Of a stretch of 48,974 bases of DNA, positions 18,477 through 26,537 are shown piece by piece. The number at the start of each line of letters is the position of its first letter. Position 1 is the first letter of the stretch. A program made the translations under genes and the position numbers. Origin of the DNA: Cryobacterium cheniae (GTDB lineage: Bacteria > Actinomycetota > Actinomycetes > Actinomycetales > Microbacteriaceae); the NCBI RefSeq assembly GCF_004403395.1, contig NZ_SOGN01000033.1:9288-58261 (forward strand), in the 5' to 3' direction. The notes under the pieces were generated by a model that was given only the letters and a program-made list of their open reading frames with translations, was not told the origin of the DNA and ran no database searches.

Positions 18477-19376
18477 TCAGGCGTGCAGTCGCAGGGCTCC
18501 GGGCACCACGTCGATCTGCACGGGCAGGGCTCCGATCCGCTCACCGTCGGCGTAGGCGACGACCCGGTCGGCGTCGATTCGGATGCTGCGGCACCGGGTG
18601 ATTTCGACCTGCGGCAGAGTCGTATGCGTGCCGGAGAATACCTTCGGGAACACCCGGAGGAAACCCACGCGCGAGAGCGGAGTCACGATGAAGAGGTCCA
18701 GGAGCCCATCGTCGATGACCGCGCCCGGAGTGATCCGCATGCCGCCGCCGATCGAGACGTTGTTGGCGACGGAGATCAGCATGGCCTGCACCCGGCGGGG
18801 CCGGCCGTCGACGGTCAGCCGGTACGAGATCGGCCGGAACGTTGCCAGCACCAGAAGCATCGCCAGGGTGTAGCGGCTTTTCCCGCGGGGTCGGCGCATC
18901 CGGTTGGCCCGTTCGTTCACCACCGCGTCGAACCCGGCCGAGAGCACGCCCGCGAACCAGGACGTCGTGTCGCCGCACCGCACCCGGGCGGCGTCGATCG
19001 CGCGCGGCGGGCGGTCGAGGGCATCGAGCAGATGACGGATGGCGGCATCCGTGTCGTCGACCGGGATACCGAGCCCGCGTGCAATGTCGTTGCCCGTGCC
19101 GCACGGCACGATCGCCAGAGGCAGCTCGGTGCCGGCCAGGAGGTTCGCACCCAGGTTCACCATCCCGTCACCGCCGACGACCACGAGCGCGTCGACCGTT
19201 GGCAGCAGGGCGGCCTGAACGTCGCGCCGGAGCGCCTCGAAGCTGGGCGCGGTCAGGCTGGTCACCTCGTGGCCCGCCGCGATCAGGGCCAGGGAGACCC
19301 GAGGGCCGACGTCGTTGCGGCGGCCGAAAGCGGCGGCCGCGTTGATGGCGACGACGAGGCGGAGACGAGAGGGCAC
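18477..19376 (-). CDS. Diacylglycerol kinase family lipid kinase
   Basis: The 299-residue protein has the DAGK catalytic-domain motifs VVVGGDGMVNLGAN (GGDGT variant with Met) and AIVPCGTGNDIARGLG, then ISVANNVSIGGGM and DDGLLDLFIV. This places it in the YegS/DgkB group, which phosphorylates diacylglycerol or related lipids at the membrane to recycle them into phosphatidate. The substrate is inferred. It lies alone between tRNA-Glu and the divergent hydrolase gene at 19432. Confidence 0.9.
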   Translation of the reverse strand: MPSRLRLVVAINAAAAFGRRNDVGPRVSLALIAAGHEVTSLTAPSFEALRRDVQAALLPTVDALVVVGGDGMVNLGANLLAGTELPLAIVPCGTGNDIARGLGIPVDDTDAAIRHLLDALDRPPRAIDAARVRCGDTTSWFAGVLSAGFDAVVNERANRMRRPRGKSRYTLAMLLVLATFRPISYRLTVDGRPRRVQAMLISVANNVSIGGGMRITPGAVIDDGLLDLFIVTPLSRVGFLRVFPKVFSGTHTTLPQVEITRCRSIRIDADRVVAYADGERIGALPVQIDVVPGALRLHA

Positions 19377-19431
19377 CGCTCCAGTATGGCGTCAGCTTGC
19401 AGCGCGCTCTGATTAGGTATTAGCTCTATCC

Positions 19432-20070
19432 ATGAAACTGACGAAGCTCGAGCACGCGGCACTGATTCTTGACAAGGCCGGCCAGAAGTTGTTCATCGAT
19501 CCCGGTTCGTTCACGAGCCCGCTGACCGAGACCGCCCGTGCCGTCGGCGTCGTCATCACCCACGAGCACCCCGACCACTGGACCCCGGAGCAACTGGACC
19601 GCATCCTCGCCCTGAACCCCGACGTTCCGATCTTCGCCCCGGCAGGGGTTGCGGCCGCCGCCGCCGGCTATCCGATAACCGTCGTTCGCGCCGGCGACAC
19701 CGTGGAGGCCGGGCCGTTCCGGCTGCGCTTTTTCGGTGGCACGCACGCCGTCATCCACGAGACGATCCCGGTGATCGACAACCTCGGCGTGCTGATCGAC
19801 GAGGAGCTCTACTACGGCGGCGACTCATTCATCATTCCTGACGGCGTGACGGTGCAGACCCTGGCCGTTCCGGCCGGCGCGCCCTGGCTCAAGATCAGCG
19901 AGGTGATGGACTACGTGCTGGCCCTCAAACCGCGCCGAACCTTCCCCACCCACGAGATGGGCCTCTCCCGAGCGGGCAAGGAACTGTCCAACGTGCGGAT
20001 CAAGTGGGCCACCGAACAGAACGGCGGCGAGTTCTTCCCGCTCCAGCCGAACGAGTCTCTCGGTCTATGA
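19432..20070 (+). CDS. MBL-fold metallo-hydrolase (UlaG-like)
   Basis: The 212-residue protein has the metallo-beta-lactamase motif THEHPDHW near residue 43, followed by FGGTHAVIH and ELYYGGDSF, so two divalent metals are probably bound. The overall form (LTKLEHAALILD at the start, PTHEMGLS at the end) matches the UlaG-like beta-lactamase superfamily domain. No substrate can be inferred. No Shine-Dalgarno precedes the ATG, so the message may be leaderless. Confidence 0.88.
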   Translation: MKLTKLEHAALILDKAGQKLFIDPGSFTSPLTETARAVGVVITHEHPDHWTPEQLDRILALNPDVPIFAPAGVAAAAAGYPITVVRAGDTVEAGPFRLRFFGGTHAVIHETIPVIDNLGVLIDEELYYGGDSFIIPDGVTVQTLAVPAGAPWLKISEVMDYVLALKPRRTFPTHEMGLSRAGKELSNVRIKWATEQNGGEFFPLQPNESLGL

Positions 20071-20339
20071 CGGTTCGCACTCCTTTCGGGGGGTAACCCT
20101 GTAGGAATCCCACAAGGTTCACCGAGCAAGCGCGGAATGTGTTAGTCCCAGCCCCGAAATTTTTCACGCCTTCGAATCTGGACCTGACCCGCTGCTACGT
20201 TCGACTCACTTCGGCGCGACAACGTTCCGCGCGGCCTTAGACCAGTAGCCGCCACGCCGAAGCCTGAACGCGCACCGCACACACACCACGCGAGTTCCGG
20301 CATGCCCGCATGCCCGCTCGCGTCTTTCGAGGAGCCTCA
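20071..20339. other. Intergenic region upstream of the heptad-repeat gene
   Basis: No gene is supported in this 269-base stretch. It is less GC-rich than its surroundings around 20130-20175 (AATGTGTTAG, CGAAATTTTTCACG) and probably holds the promoter of the following gene. I could not fix a convincing -35/-10 pair. Confidence 0.5.
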
Positions 20340-22010
20340 ATGATGAGATCTGACCGTGTCCTGTCCCGCCCCAGCACTGTGGGCATCCGCTCAACGGTGA
20401 CCGCACTCAGCTTGCTGCTGGTCATGGTGCTGACCTTCTTCTTCCTCACCACCGGGCGGCTGGCCAGCGGCGCCGGAGAACTCTCCACCGGGGCAGTCCA
20501 GCTGCAGAGCGGCTCCCTGAAAGTCGCCGGCGGTGCGGCGAAACTCGCCGAGGGTGCCGAGACCCTCTCGGCGGGCGCGGCCGCCGCGGCCACCGGAGCG
20601 ACCGACCTCCAGGCCGGGGCGACCCGGGCCAACACGGGTGCCGGCAGCCTGGCTGCAGGTGCGGTGAGCGCCTCGACCGGGGCAGGAACCCTGCTCGAGG
20701 GAGCGCTCGCGAGCGTCAGCGGCAGCACCAGGCTTGTGCTCGGCGCTGAATCCGCCGCGCGAGGCGCGGAGACGCTGTCCACCGGAGCCGCCAGCGCTGC
20801 AACCGGAGCAAGCGCTCTCGCCACCGGCGCCGGGGCGGCCGCGACCGGTGCGGCGACTCTCGCCGCCGGCGTCACCGCGGCCGGGGCCGGCGCCACAAAG
20901 ATCTCCGCCGGCGCGACGACAGTCTCCGCGGGTGCGGCAGCCCTGGCCAGCGGCGCCGGAAAGGCTGCCGCCGGCGCGACGACGGCTCGGGACGGTTCGG
21001 TCCTGCTCGCCGCTGGAACGGCATCCGCCGCCCAGGGCGCAGAAAAGGCCCGGCTCGGGGCCGAGGCCATCGCGCTGGGAGCAACCGGGCTCACTGCCGG
21101 AGCCGGCAGCGTCGCTGCTGGTGCCACGAAGCTGGATGCCGCCCTCGCCACCCTCGCCGGCCAGGTCGAGGCGGACACGATCAGCCGGGACGCCCTCCTG
21201 GCCACCCTCAAGGGACTGAGCTCCGCCGCCTCCACCCTGCACACGGGCACCACGGCAGTCGAGTCCGGGGCACTTGCCCTCCGGGACGGTTCCGCCGCCC
21301 TCCGCGACGGATTGACGCCGCTGAGCGCGGGCACCGCGGTGCTCCAGACGAAATCCGCGGAACTGCGCGATGGACTCACGAACCTCGCCACCGGCACGGC
21401 CCAGGTGTCCGGCGGAGCGGCCGAGCTGGCCGCGGGCGCAGGCACCCTCGCCACGGGAGCCTCGCAACTCCAGGTCGGCACGCAGGCGCTCACCGTCGGC
21501 TCCGAACGGGTCGCGGCCGGCACCAGCGCGGTTTCCACCGGTGCGAGTTCCCTGCAGGGCGGCGTCGGCCGAGTGGCCGCCGGCGCCTCGTCGTTGTCCA
21601 CGGGAGCGACGACCCTGGCAACGGGCGCCGTGAGCCTCGCCGACGGTGCCACCCGCATCTCGGTCGGCGCCGGATCACTGGCCGAGGGCACGCAGACCCT
21701 CGCGGCGGGGGCCTCCACACTGGTCGTCGGGACCACCGCACTCGAAACCGGGTCCACCGCCCTGGCCGCGGGCACCGAGAAGGTATCGGCCGGATCCGGG
21801 ACGCTCCGAGACGGCGCGAACACACTCGCTGCGGGCTCCGCCAAGCTGAGTGACGGCAATGCACAGGTGGCCGCGGGTTCAGGCAAGCTGGCCGACGGTG
21901 CCGAGACGGTGAGCTTCAATCGTGTGGCGCCCGGGATCATCCTCGTGGTCGGACTGGCCCTGGCAGGAGCAGCCGTCTGGCTGCTCCGCCGCCTGAGGAT
22001 GGCGAGCTGA
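20340..22010 (+). CDS. Membrane-anchored heptad-repeat (YhgE/Pip-like) protein
   Basis: The 556-residue protein has a short basic N-terminus, one membrane segment (about residues 19-37), and a 483-residue region in unbroken seven-residue register with consensus A-x-x-L-x-x-G. A second membrane segment (about 528-547) and the basic tail LLRRLRMAS follow. By the positive-inside rule the repeat region is extracellular. Residues 38-261 hold 32 heptads with glycine (or close variants) at position 7, 262-296 hold five heptads without it, and 297-520 hold 32 more. Such LxxGa repeats occur in YhgE/Pip/EsaA-type proteins, including the fibre-forming phage receptor YueB, but the YhgE core domain is not evident. 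Start chosen: ATG after GAGGAG. A strong hairpin follows. Function unknown; possibly linked to the downstream ABC transporter. Confidence 0.85.
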   Translation: MMRSDRVLSRPSTVGIRSTVTALSLLLVMVLTFFFLTTGRLASGAGELSTGAVQLQSGSLKVAGGAAKLAEGAETLSAGAAAAATGATDLQAGATRANTGAGSLAAGAVSASTGAGTLLEGALASVSGSTRLVLGAESAARGAETLSTGAASAATGASALATGAGAAATGAATLAAGVTAAGAGATKISAGATTVSAGAAALASGAGKAAAGATTARDGSVLLAAGTASAAQGAEKARLGAEAIALGATGLTAGAGSVAAGATKLDAALATLAGQVEADTISRDALLATLKGLSSAASTLHTGTTAVESGALALRDGSAALRDGLTPLSAGTAVLQTKSAELRDGLTNLATGTAQVSGGAAELAAGAGTLATGASQLQVGTQALTVGSERVAAGTSAVSTGASSLQGGVGRVAAGASSLSTGATTLATGAVSLADGATRISVGAGSLAEGTQTLAAGASTLVVGTTALETGSTALAAGTEKVSAGSGTLRDGANTLAAGSAKLSDGNAQVAAGSGKLADGAETVSFNRVAPGIILVVGLALAGAAVWLLRRLRMAS

Positions 22011-22020
22011 CCGACGACCG

Positions 22021-22064
22021 AACAGAGCGGGGCCCGGATCGGTTGATCCGGGCCCCGCTCTGTT
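22021..22064. terminator. Perfect 20-bp hairpin after the heptad-repeat gene
   Basis: The arms at 22021-22040 and 22045-22064 (AACAGAGCGGGGCCCGGATC and its exact complement) flank a GGTT loop, ten bases after the stop codon. There is no T-run, but the stem is very stable. It should end, or strongly reduce, transcription into the ABC operon. Confidence 0.7.
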
Positions 22065-22203
22065 CGACCCGCTACCGATGCGGGGAATGCACCGGCCCTG
22101 CACAGGGTGTTCCCAGCCCGCCGCGCATCGGTGCAGCTACTGTATTTTTGTCGTCTCTGCACAGGTTCGACCCGCCCGCCTCGCCCCGAAGGATGATGCC
22201 GCC

Positions 22204-22926
22204 ATGACCGTTCCCGTTCTCTCGGCCCAGAACATAGGCAAGTCCTATGGGAGCGGGGCGAACCGTTTCGACGCGCTCAAGGGAGTCTCCGTCGACATCC
22301 GTGCCGGTGAATCCGTCGCCATCGTCGGCAAGAGCGGGTCAGGCAAGTCCACGCTGATGCACCTGCTGGCTCTGCTGGACGACCCGGACAGCGGCGCCCT
22401 GCTGGTCGAGGGAACGGACGCGAAGAAGCTCAAGGGCAAGGAGGTGAACCGGCTCCGCAACCAGGACTTCGGGTTCGTCTTCCAGCAGTTCTTCCTCACC
22501 GCCAACGCGAGCGTGCTCGAGAACGTCGTGCTCCCCCTCAAGATCGCCGGGGTCGACCCGAAGGAGCGTAAGGCGCGCGGGATGGAGGCTCTGGAGCAGC
22601 TGGAGCTGGCCGACAAGGCGAAGAGCAAGGCCATGAACCTGTCCGGCGGGCAGAAGCAGCGCGCCGTCATCGCCCGAGCCCTGGTCAACAACCCGAAGGT
22701 GATCTTCGCGGACGAACCGACCGGCAACCTTGACACGGCCACCGGCGCCGTCGTGGAGGACATCCTCTTCTCCCTCAACAAGGACAAGGGCATCACGCTC
22801 ATCATCGTCACCCACGACATCGATCTCGCAGCCCGCTGCGACCGTCAGATCTTCATCCGGGACGGGCTCGAAGACGTCACCAGATCCCCGGAAGCCATCG
22901 CGAAGCCCGCAGGAGCTCACTCATGA
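22204..22926 (+). CDS. ABC transporter ATP-binding protein (MacB/LolD type)
   Basis: The 240-residue ATPase has Walker A VGKSGSGKST, Q-loop FVFQQFFLT, signature LSGGQKQRAVIARAL, Walker B VIFADEPTGNLD and switch histidine VTHDID. The start is the ATG after GAAGGATGATGCCGCC. It overlaps the permease start by four bases (ATGA). The upstream region has CCTGCACAGG at 22097-22106 and TCTGCACAGG at 22156-22165, possible operator half-sites. With the permease and TetR gene it forms an operon, probably for export of a peptide, lipid or drug. Confidence 0.93.
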   Translation: MTVPVLSAQNIGKSYGSGANRFDALKGVSVDIRAGESVAIVGKSGSGKSTLMHLLALLDDPDSGALLVEGTDAKKLKGKEVNRLRNQDFGFVFQQFFLTANASVLENVVLPLKIAGVDPKERKARGMEALEQLELADKAKSKAMNLSGGQKQRAVIARALVNNPKVIFADEPTGNLDTATGAVVEDILFSLNKDKGITLIIVTHDIDLAARCDRQIFIRDGLEDVTRSPEAIAKPAGAHS

Positions 22927-24221
22927 AGTTCGTCGACATCATCAGGACCGCGATCGCGAACAGCTTCCGCAGCAAACTCCGCACCGGCCTGACCGTCATC
23001 GCCATCTTCATCGGCGCGTTCACCCTCACGATCACCAGTGGAATCGGTACCGGGGTGACGAGCTATATCAACAGCCAGGTCTCGGCGATCGGGGCCGCGG
23101 ATGTGCTCACCGTCACCAAGGCCGACGACGGCGCGACGGCGGGTGACGGACCGGCCCCCTACGACCCGGAGAAGGCCACCGCGATCAGCCTCGGCAACGG
23201 CTCGCGCCCCGGAAGCACCATCCAGGCCCTCACCGACGACGACCTCGACACGATCGAGGCCACCAGCGGCATCCTCGGCGTCGACCCGTCGGTGCAGGTG
23301 ACGCCCGACTACATCGTGTACGACGTCAGCGGCAAGTTCGAGTTGACCGTGAACGCGGCCGCCACTCTCACCACGGCCGACCTGGCCTCCGGGGAGCAGC
23401 TGGACAACGAGAGCGCCACCGACCAGATCCTGCTGCCGACCACCTACCTCGATCCCCTGGGCTTCAGCACCCCGGAGTCGGCCATCGGCCAGACCGTCAC
23501 GATCGGCATCGCTGACTTCGCGGGCACCCAGCAGCAGGTTCCGGCCACCATCGTCGGCGTGCAGAACGAGACCATCCTGGGCGCCGGCGCCGGACTGAAC
23601 CAACCACTGACCGACCGGCTGCGTGCCGTGGAACTGTCCGGCACCCCCGCCGAGGCGCCGCAGAGCTACGCCACCGCGACCGCCCGGTTCGATCTGGACG
23701 CCTCCGATGAGGAGATCACCGCGATCAAGGCCGACCTAGCCGACCAGGGCTACGCCTCACAGACCGTCGCGGACCAGATCGGCTCCTTCGAGACCGTGAT
23801 CAACGTCATCATCGGAGTGCTCAACGCCTTCGCCGTGATCGCCCTGATCGCGGCCGGTTTCGGCATCATCAACACCCTGCTGATGAGCGTGCAGGAACGC
23901 ACCCGGGAGATCGGGCTGATGAAGGCCATGGGCATGAACGGTGGTCGCGTGTACGCCCTGTTCAGCACGGAGGCCGTCTTCATCGGCTTCCTGGGCAGCG
24001 CCCTGGGCGCGCTCGTGGCGGTGGCCGTCGGGTCGGTGGTCAGCAATATCCTCGCTACGACCGTGTTCGAGAACCTGCCCGGACTCCAGGTCGTGCAGTT
24101 CGCGCCGAGCTCGATCGCCGTCATCATCGGCATCGTCATGCTGATCGCCTTCTTGGCCGGCACCCTCCCCGCCCGGGCCGCGGCCAGGCAGAACCCGATC
24201 GACGCCCTGCGGTATGAGTAG
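22923..24221 (+). CDS. ABC transporter permease (MacB/FtsX family)
   Basis: The 432-residue protein has one N-terminal membrane helix (TVIAIFIGAFTLTI), a ~230-residue extracytoplasmic domain, and three C-terminal helices in the FtsX arrangement, with the typical RTREIGLMKAMGM motif before helix 3. It pairs with the ATPase upstream as a mechanotransmission-type exporter. The extracytoplasmic domain resembles a MacB periplasmic core. Substrate unknown. Confidence 0.92.
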   Translation: MKFVDIIRTAIANSFRSKLRTGLTVIAIFIGAFTLTITSGIGTGVTSYINSQVSAIGAADVLTVTKADDGATAGDGPAPYDPEKATAISLGNGSRPGSTIQALTDDDLDTIEATSGILGVDPSVQVTPDYIVYDVSGKFELTVNAAATLTTADLASGEQLDNESATDQILLPTTYLDPLGFSTPESAIGQTVTIGIADFAGTQQQVPATIVGVQNETILGAGAGLNQPLTDRLRAVELSGTPAEAPQSYATATARFDLDASDEEITAIKADLADQGYASQTVADQIGSFETVINVIIGVLNAFAVIALIAAGFGIINTLLMSVQERTREIGLMKAMGMNGGRVYALFSTEAVFIGFLGSALGALVAVAVGSVVSNILATTVFENLPGLQVVQFAPSSIAVIIGIVMLIAFLAGTLPARAAARQNPIDALRYE

Positions 24222-24897
24222 CACGGGCCTGGCCGGCCGGGGCCTCCGCGGTCCCGGCGACCCTGCCGCCGACGAGGGGCTGCGGGCCCGCAAACGCGCG
24301 GCCACCCAGTCGGCGCTGGAGCGGGCCGCCGTCGCGCTGGCCCTCGAGCACGGCTATGACAACGTGACGGTAGACATGATCTGCGAGGCGGCCATGGTCT
24401 CGCCGCGCACGTTCTTCAACTACTGCGGAACGAAGGAGGGTGCGTTCCTCGGCGGCACCCCGCCGAAGCCGACGGATGCCGCGCACCAGGCGTTCGTGCA
24501 CGGCACCGGCCGCGACGTGCTCGGCGACCTGGTCGGAATGATCGCCGCCGCGATGGCCGACCACTCCCCCGACACCGACCTCCTCCGCCGCCGCAGGTTG
24601 CTGATCGAGCGCACCCCGGAACTCCTCACCGGGGAGACGTCCCGCATCGCGGAGCTCGAGAAGCATCTGGTGCACCTGGTCCTCGAGCGCTTCCATGCCC
24701 AGGGGCGCACCGAGGCGAACACCCCCGAGCTGGTCGACGAGGCGAGAATGGTCGTCGCCCTCGCGGGCAGTGTGATGCGCTACTCGATGCAGAAATGGTT
24801 CTCCGGCGCCTTCACCGGCACCCCCGCCGCACTGCTGCAGGACTCCCTCACCCTGATGCAGCGCGTCACGGCGGCGGCTGCTCCGGCGACGCACTGA
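24214..24897 (+). CDS. TetR family transcriptional regulator
   Basis: This 227-residue regulator overlaps the permease stop by eight bases. The helix-turn-helix is clear (VTVDMICEAAMVSPRTFFNYCGTKEGAFL, residues about 50-78, split here by the recognition helix PRTFFNYC). The C-terminal ligand domain is variable. Being the last gene of the operon, it probably represses the ABC transporter genes. Confidence 0.9.
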   Translation: MSSTGLAGRGLRGPGDPAADEGLRARKRAATQSALERAAVALALEHGYDNVTVDMICEAAMVSPRTFFNYCGTKEGAFLGGTPPKPTDAAHQAFVHGTGRDVLGDLVGMIAAAMADHSPDTDLLRRRRLLIERTPELLTGETSRIAELEKHLVHLVLERFHAQGRTEANTPELVDEARMVVALAGSVMRYSMQKWFSGAFTGTPAALLQDSLTLMQRVTAAAAPATH

Positions 24898-24991
24898 CGC
24901 CAGCTCCCCGCTGACCGCGCGCCGCCGCGTCCCAGACCCGGCAACCGGCATCCGTCGTCACGTCGGCGCAGGAAGGCTCGGGGCGCAGGTT

Positions 24992-25050
24992 GTGGAAGCC
25001 GGCGCACGTTAGAACGTGCGCCCACTTCCACAGGGTGCGCCGCGACGGCG
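24992..25050. repeat. Interspersed hairpin repeat B, copy 2
   Basis: Two 19-base arms (24992-25010, 25013-25031; GTGGAAGCCGGCGCACGTT and its near-complement with two mismatches) flank AG. They are followed by AGGGTGCGCCGCGACGG, which also occurs in copy 1 near 6047. It lies in the convergent gap between the TetR gene and ald, so bidirectional termination is plausible. Confidence 0.65.
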
Positions 25051-25061
25051 AACCGCCGCGG

Positions 25062-26180
25062 CTACGCGGTGACGAGCTCGCGCCAGTCGGCCAGCGGCAG
25101 GCCGTGGGCCTCGGAGACTGAACGGTTCGTGACCCGACCGGCGGCGACGTTCAGGCCCAGGGCCAGGGCGTCGTCGCGTTCGAGCGCCGCCCTCACACCC
25201 AGGTTGGCCAGTGAGAGCGCGTAGCGCAGCGTGACGTTGGTCAGCGCGTAGGTGGACGTGTTCGGCACGGCGCCGGGCATGTTGGCGACGCAGTAGAAGA
25301 TCGAGTTGTGCACGCGGTACGTCGGGTTCTCGTGTGTGGTCGCGTGGGTGTCCTCGAAGCAGCCGCCCTGGTCCACGGCGATGTCGACCAGCACGGAGCC
25401 GGACTTCATGCGGGCCACGAGCGCGTTGGTGACCAACTTCGGGGCCTTGGCGCCCGGGATCAGCACGGAACCGATCACCAGGTCGGCATCCGTCACGGCG
25501 ATCTCGATCTCGTAGGCGTTGGATGCGACGGTCTTCAGCCGGCCCTGATATTGCGCGTCGAGCTGACGCAGGCGGTCGATGTTGATGTCGAGGATGGTGA
25601 CGTCGGCGCCGAGGCCCATCGCCATGGCGGCCGCGTTGGTGCCGGCGACGCCGGCGCCCAGCACGACGACCTTGGCGGGGCGCACCCCGGGCACGCCGCC
25701 GAGCAGCACACCCTTTCCGCCGGCCGGGGCCATCAGGGACTGCGCGCCCACCTGCACGGCCAGGCGGCCGGCAACCTCGCTCATCGGGGCCAGCAACGGC
25801 AGCGCACGATTGGCGGTCTGCACCGTCTCGTAGGCGATGGCGGTGACGCCGGCCTCGGCCAGGGCGCGGGTCAGATCGGGCTCGGCGGCCAGGTGCAGGT
25901 AGGTGAAGAGGATCAGACCCGCGCGGAAGCGGTGATATTCGGCCGCGACCGGCTCCTTGACCTTCATCACCATGTCGGCGCGGGCCCAGACCTCGTCGGC
26001 GGAGTCAACCAGCTCGGCGCCGGCCACGTGGTACTCGTCGTCGGGGATGTGCGAGCCGAGGCCGGCACCCTTCTCGATCAGCACGGTGTGGCCGGCGGCC
26101 AGGAACTCGTGCACGCCCGAGGCGGTGATGGCAACGCGGAATTCGTTGTTCTTGATTTCCTTGGGTACACCGATGATCAT
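25062..26180 (-). CDS. ald: Alanine dehydrogenase
   Basis: Ald reversibly deaminates L-alanine to pyruvate with NAD+. The 372-residue length is typical. [17 protein letters not shown] at the N-terminus, [13 protein letters not shown] (catalytic lysine), [10 protein letters not shown] (active-site histidine) and the nucleotide loop [13 protein letters not shown] are all present. A Shine-Dalgarno ACGGAG precedes the ATG. It is divergent from a PucR-type regulator and close to an alanine-type permease, forming an alanine utilisation module. Confidence 0.97.
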   Translation of the reverse strand: MIIGVPKEIKNNEFRVAITASGVHEFLAAGHTVLIEKGAGLGSHIPDDEYHVAGAELVDSADEVWARADMVMKVKEPVAAEYHRFRAGLILFTYLHLAAEPDLTRALAEAGVTAIAYETVQTANRALPLLAPMSEVAGRLAVQVGAQSLMAPAGGKGVLLGGVPGVRPAKVVVLGAGVAGTNAAAMAMGLGADVTILDINIDRLRQLDAQYQGRLKTVASNAYEIEIAVTDADLVIGSVLIPGAKAPKLVTNALVARMKSGSVLVDIAVDQGGCFEDTHATTHENPTYRVHNSIFYCVANMPGAVPNTSTYALTNVTLRYALSLANLGVRAALERDDALALGLNVAAGRVTNRSVSEAHGLPLADWRELVTA

Positions 26181-26537
26181 GGCCGACTCCGTTGCTCAGT
26201 ACTGCTCAGTGGAACTTGTGACAGAGGGCCGCGGTGCCACTTTCAACGGTGAACCGCAGCGGGGTCAAGACTAAATCCACCAATTCGGCCCGGACCGGGC
26301 GCGTCCGCCGAGCCCGCCCACCGGCCGAGCATGCCGATGCCCACGAGGGGGCGACCGCAGTCGAGATATAGCCTTTATTCGGGGCTTTTCCTGATAATTG
26401 TGGCCGGCTTCGCTCCGGCCGCGGCCGGCCGCCGAGACGAGCACCCCGTTTGTCACTCGACAAATGTCGAGCCTCGCTCCGGCAAATGTCGCCTGGTGTC
26501 CGTTTCCGGCCCGCTCCGGCCCCCTAGCATGGAGCCA
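26181..26537. promoter_or_regulatory. ald / PucR divergent regulatory region
   Basis: This 357-base gap holds two operator-like sites: CTCGACA-AA-TGTCGAG (26456-26471, a 16-base palindrome) and CCGGCAAATGTCGCC (26479-26493). The shared AAATGTCG is spaced 21 bases apart, two helical turns. A further half-site, TTTGTC, is at 26449-26454. GCTCAGT occurs twice with a 10-base period (26194-26210) just upstream of ald, and a -35-like TTGACC faces ald near 26264-26269. I infer binding of the PucR/AdeR-like regulator. Confidence 0.55.

Noticed and set aside
20460..21900. CRISPR or DNA tandem-repeat array in the heptad-repeat gene
   Set aside because: The period is 21 bases at protein level with varied nucleotides and no identical direct repeats or spacers.
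22097..22165. CTGCACAGG repeat upstream of the ABC operon as a definite TetR operator
   Set aside because: Only short weak half-sites with 59-base spacing; kept as a remark in the ATPase entry.
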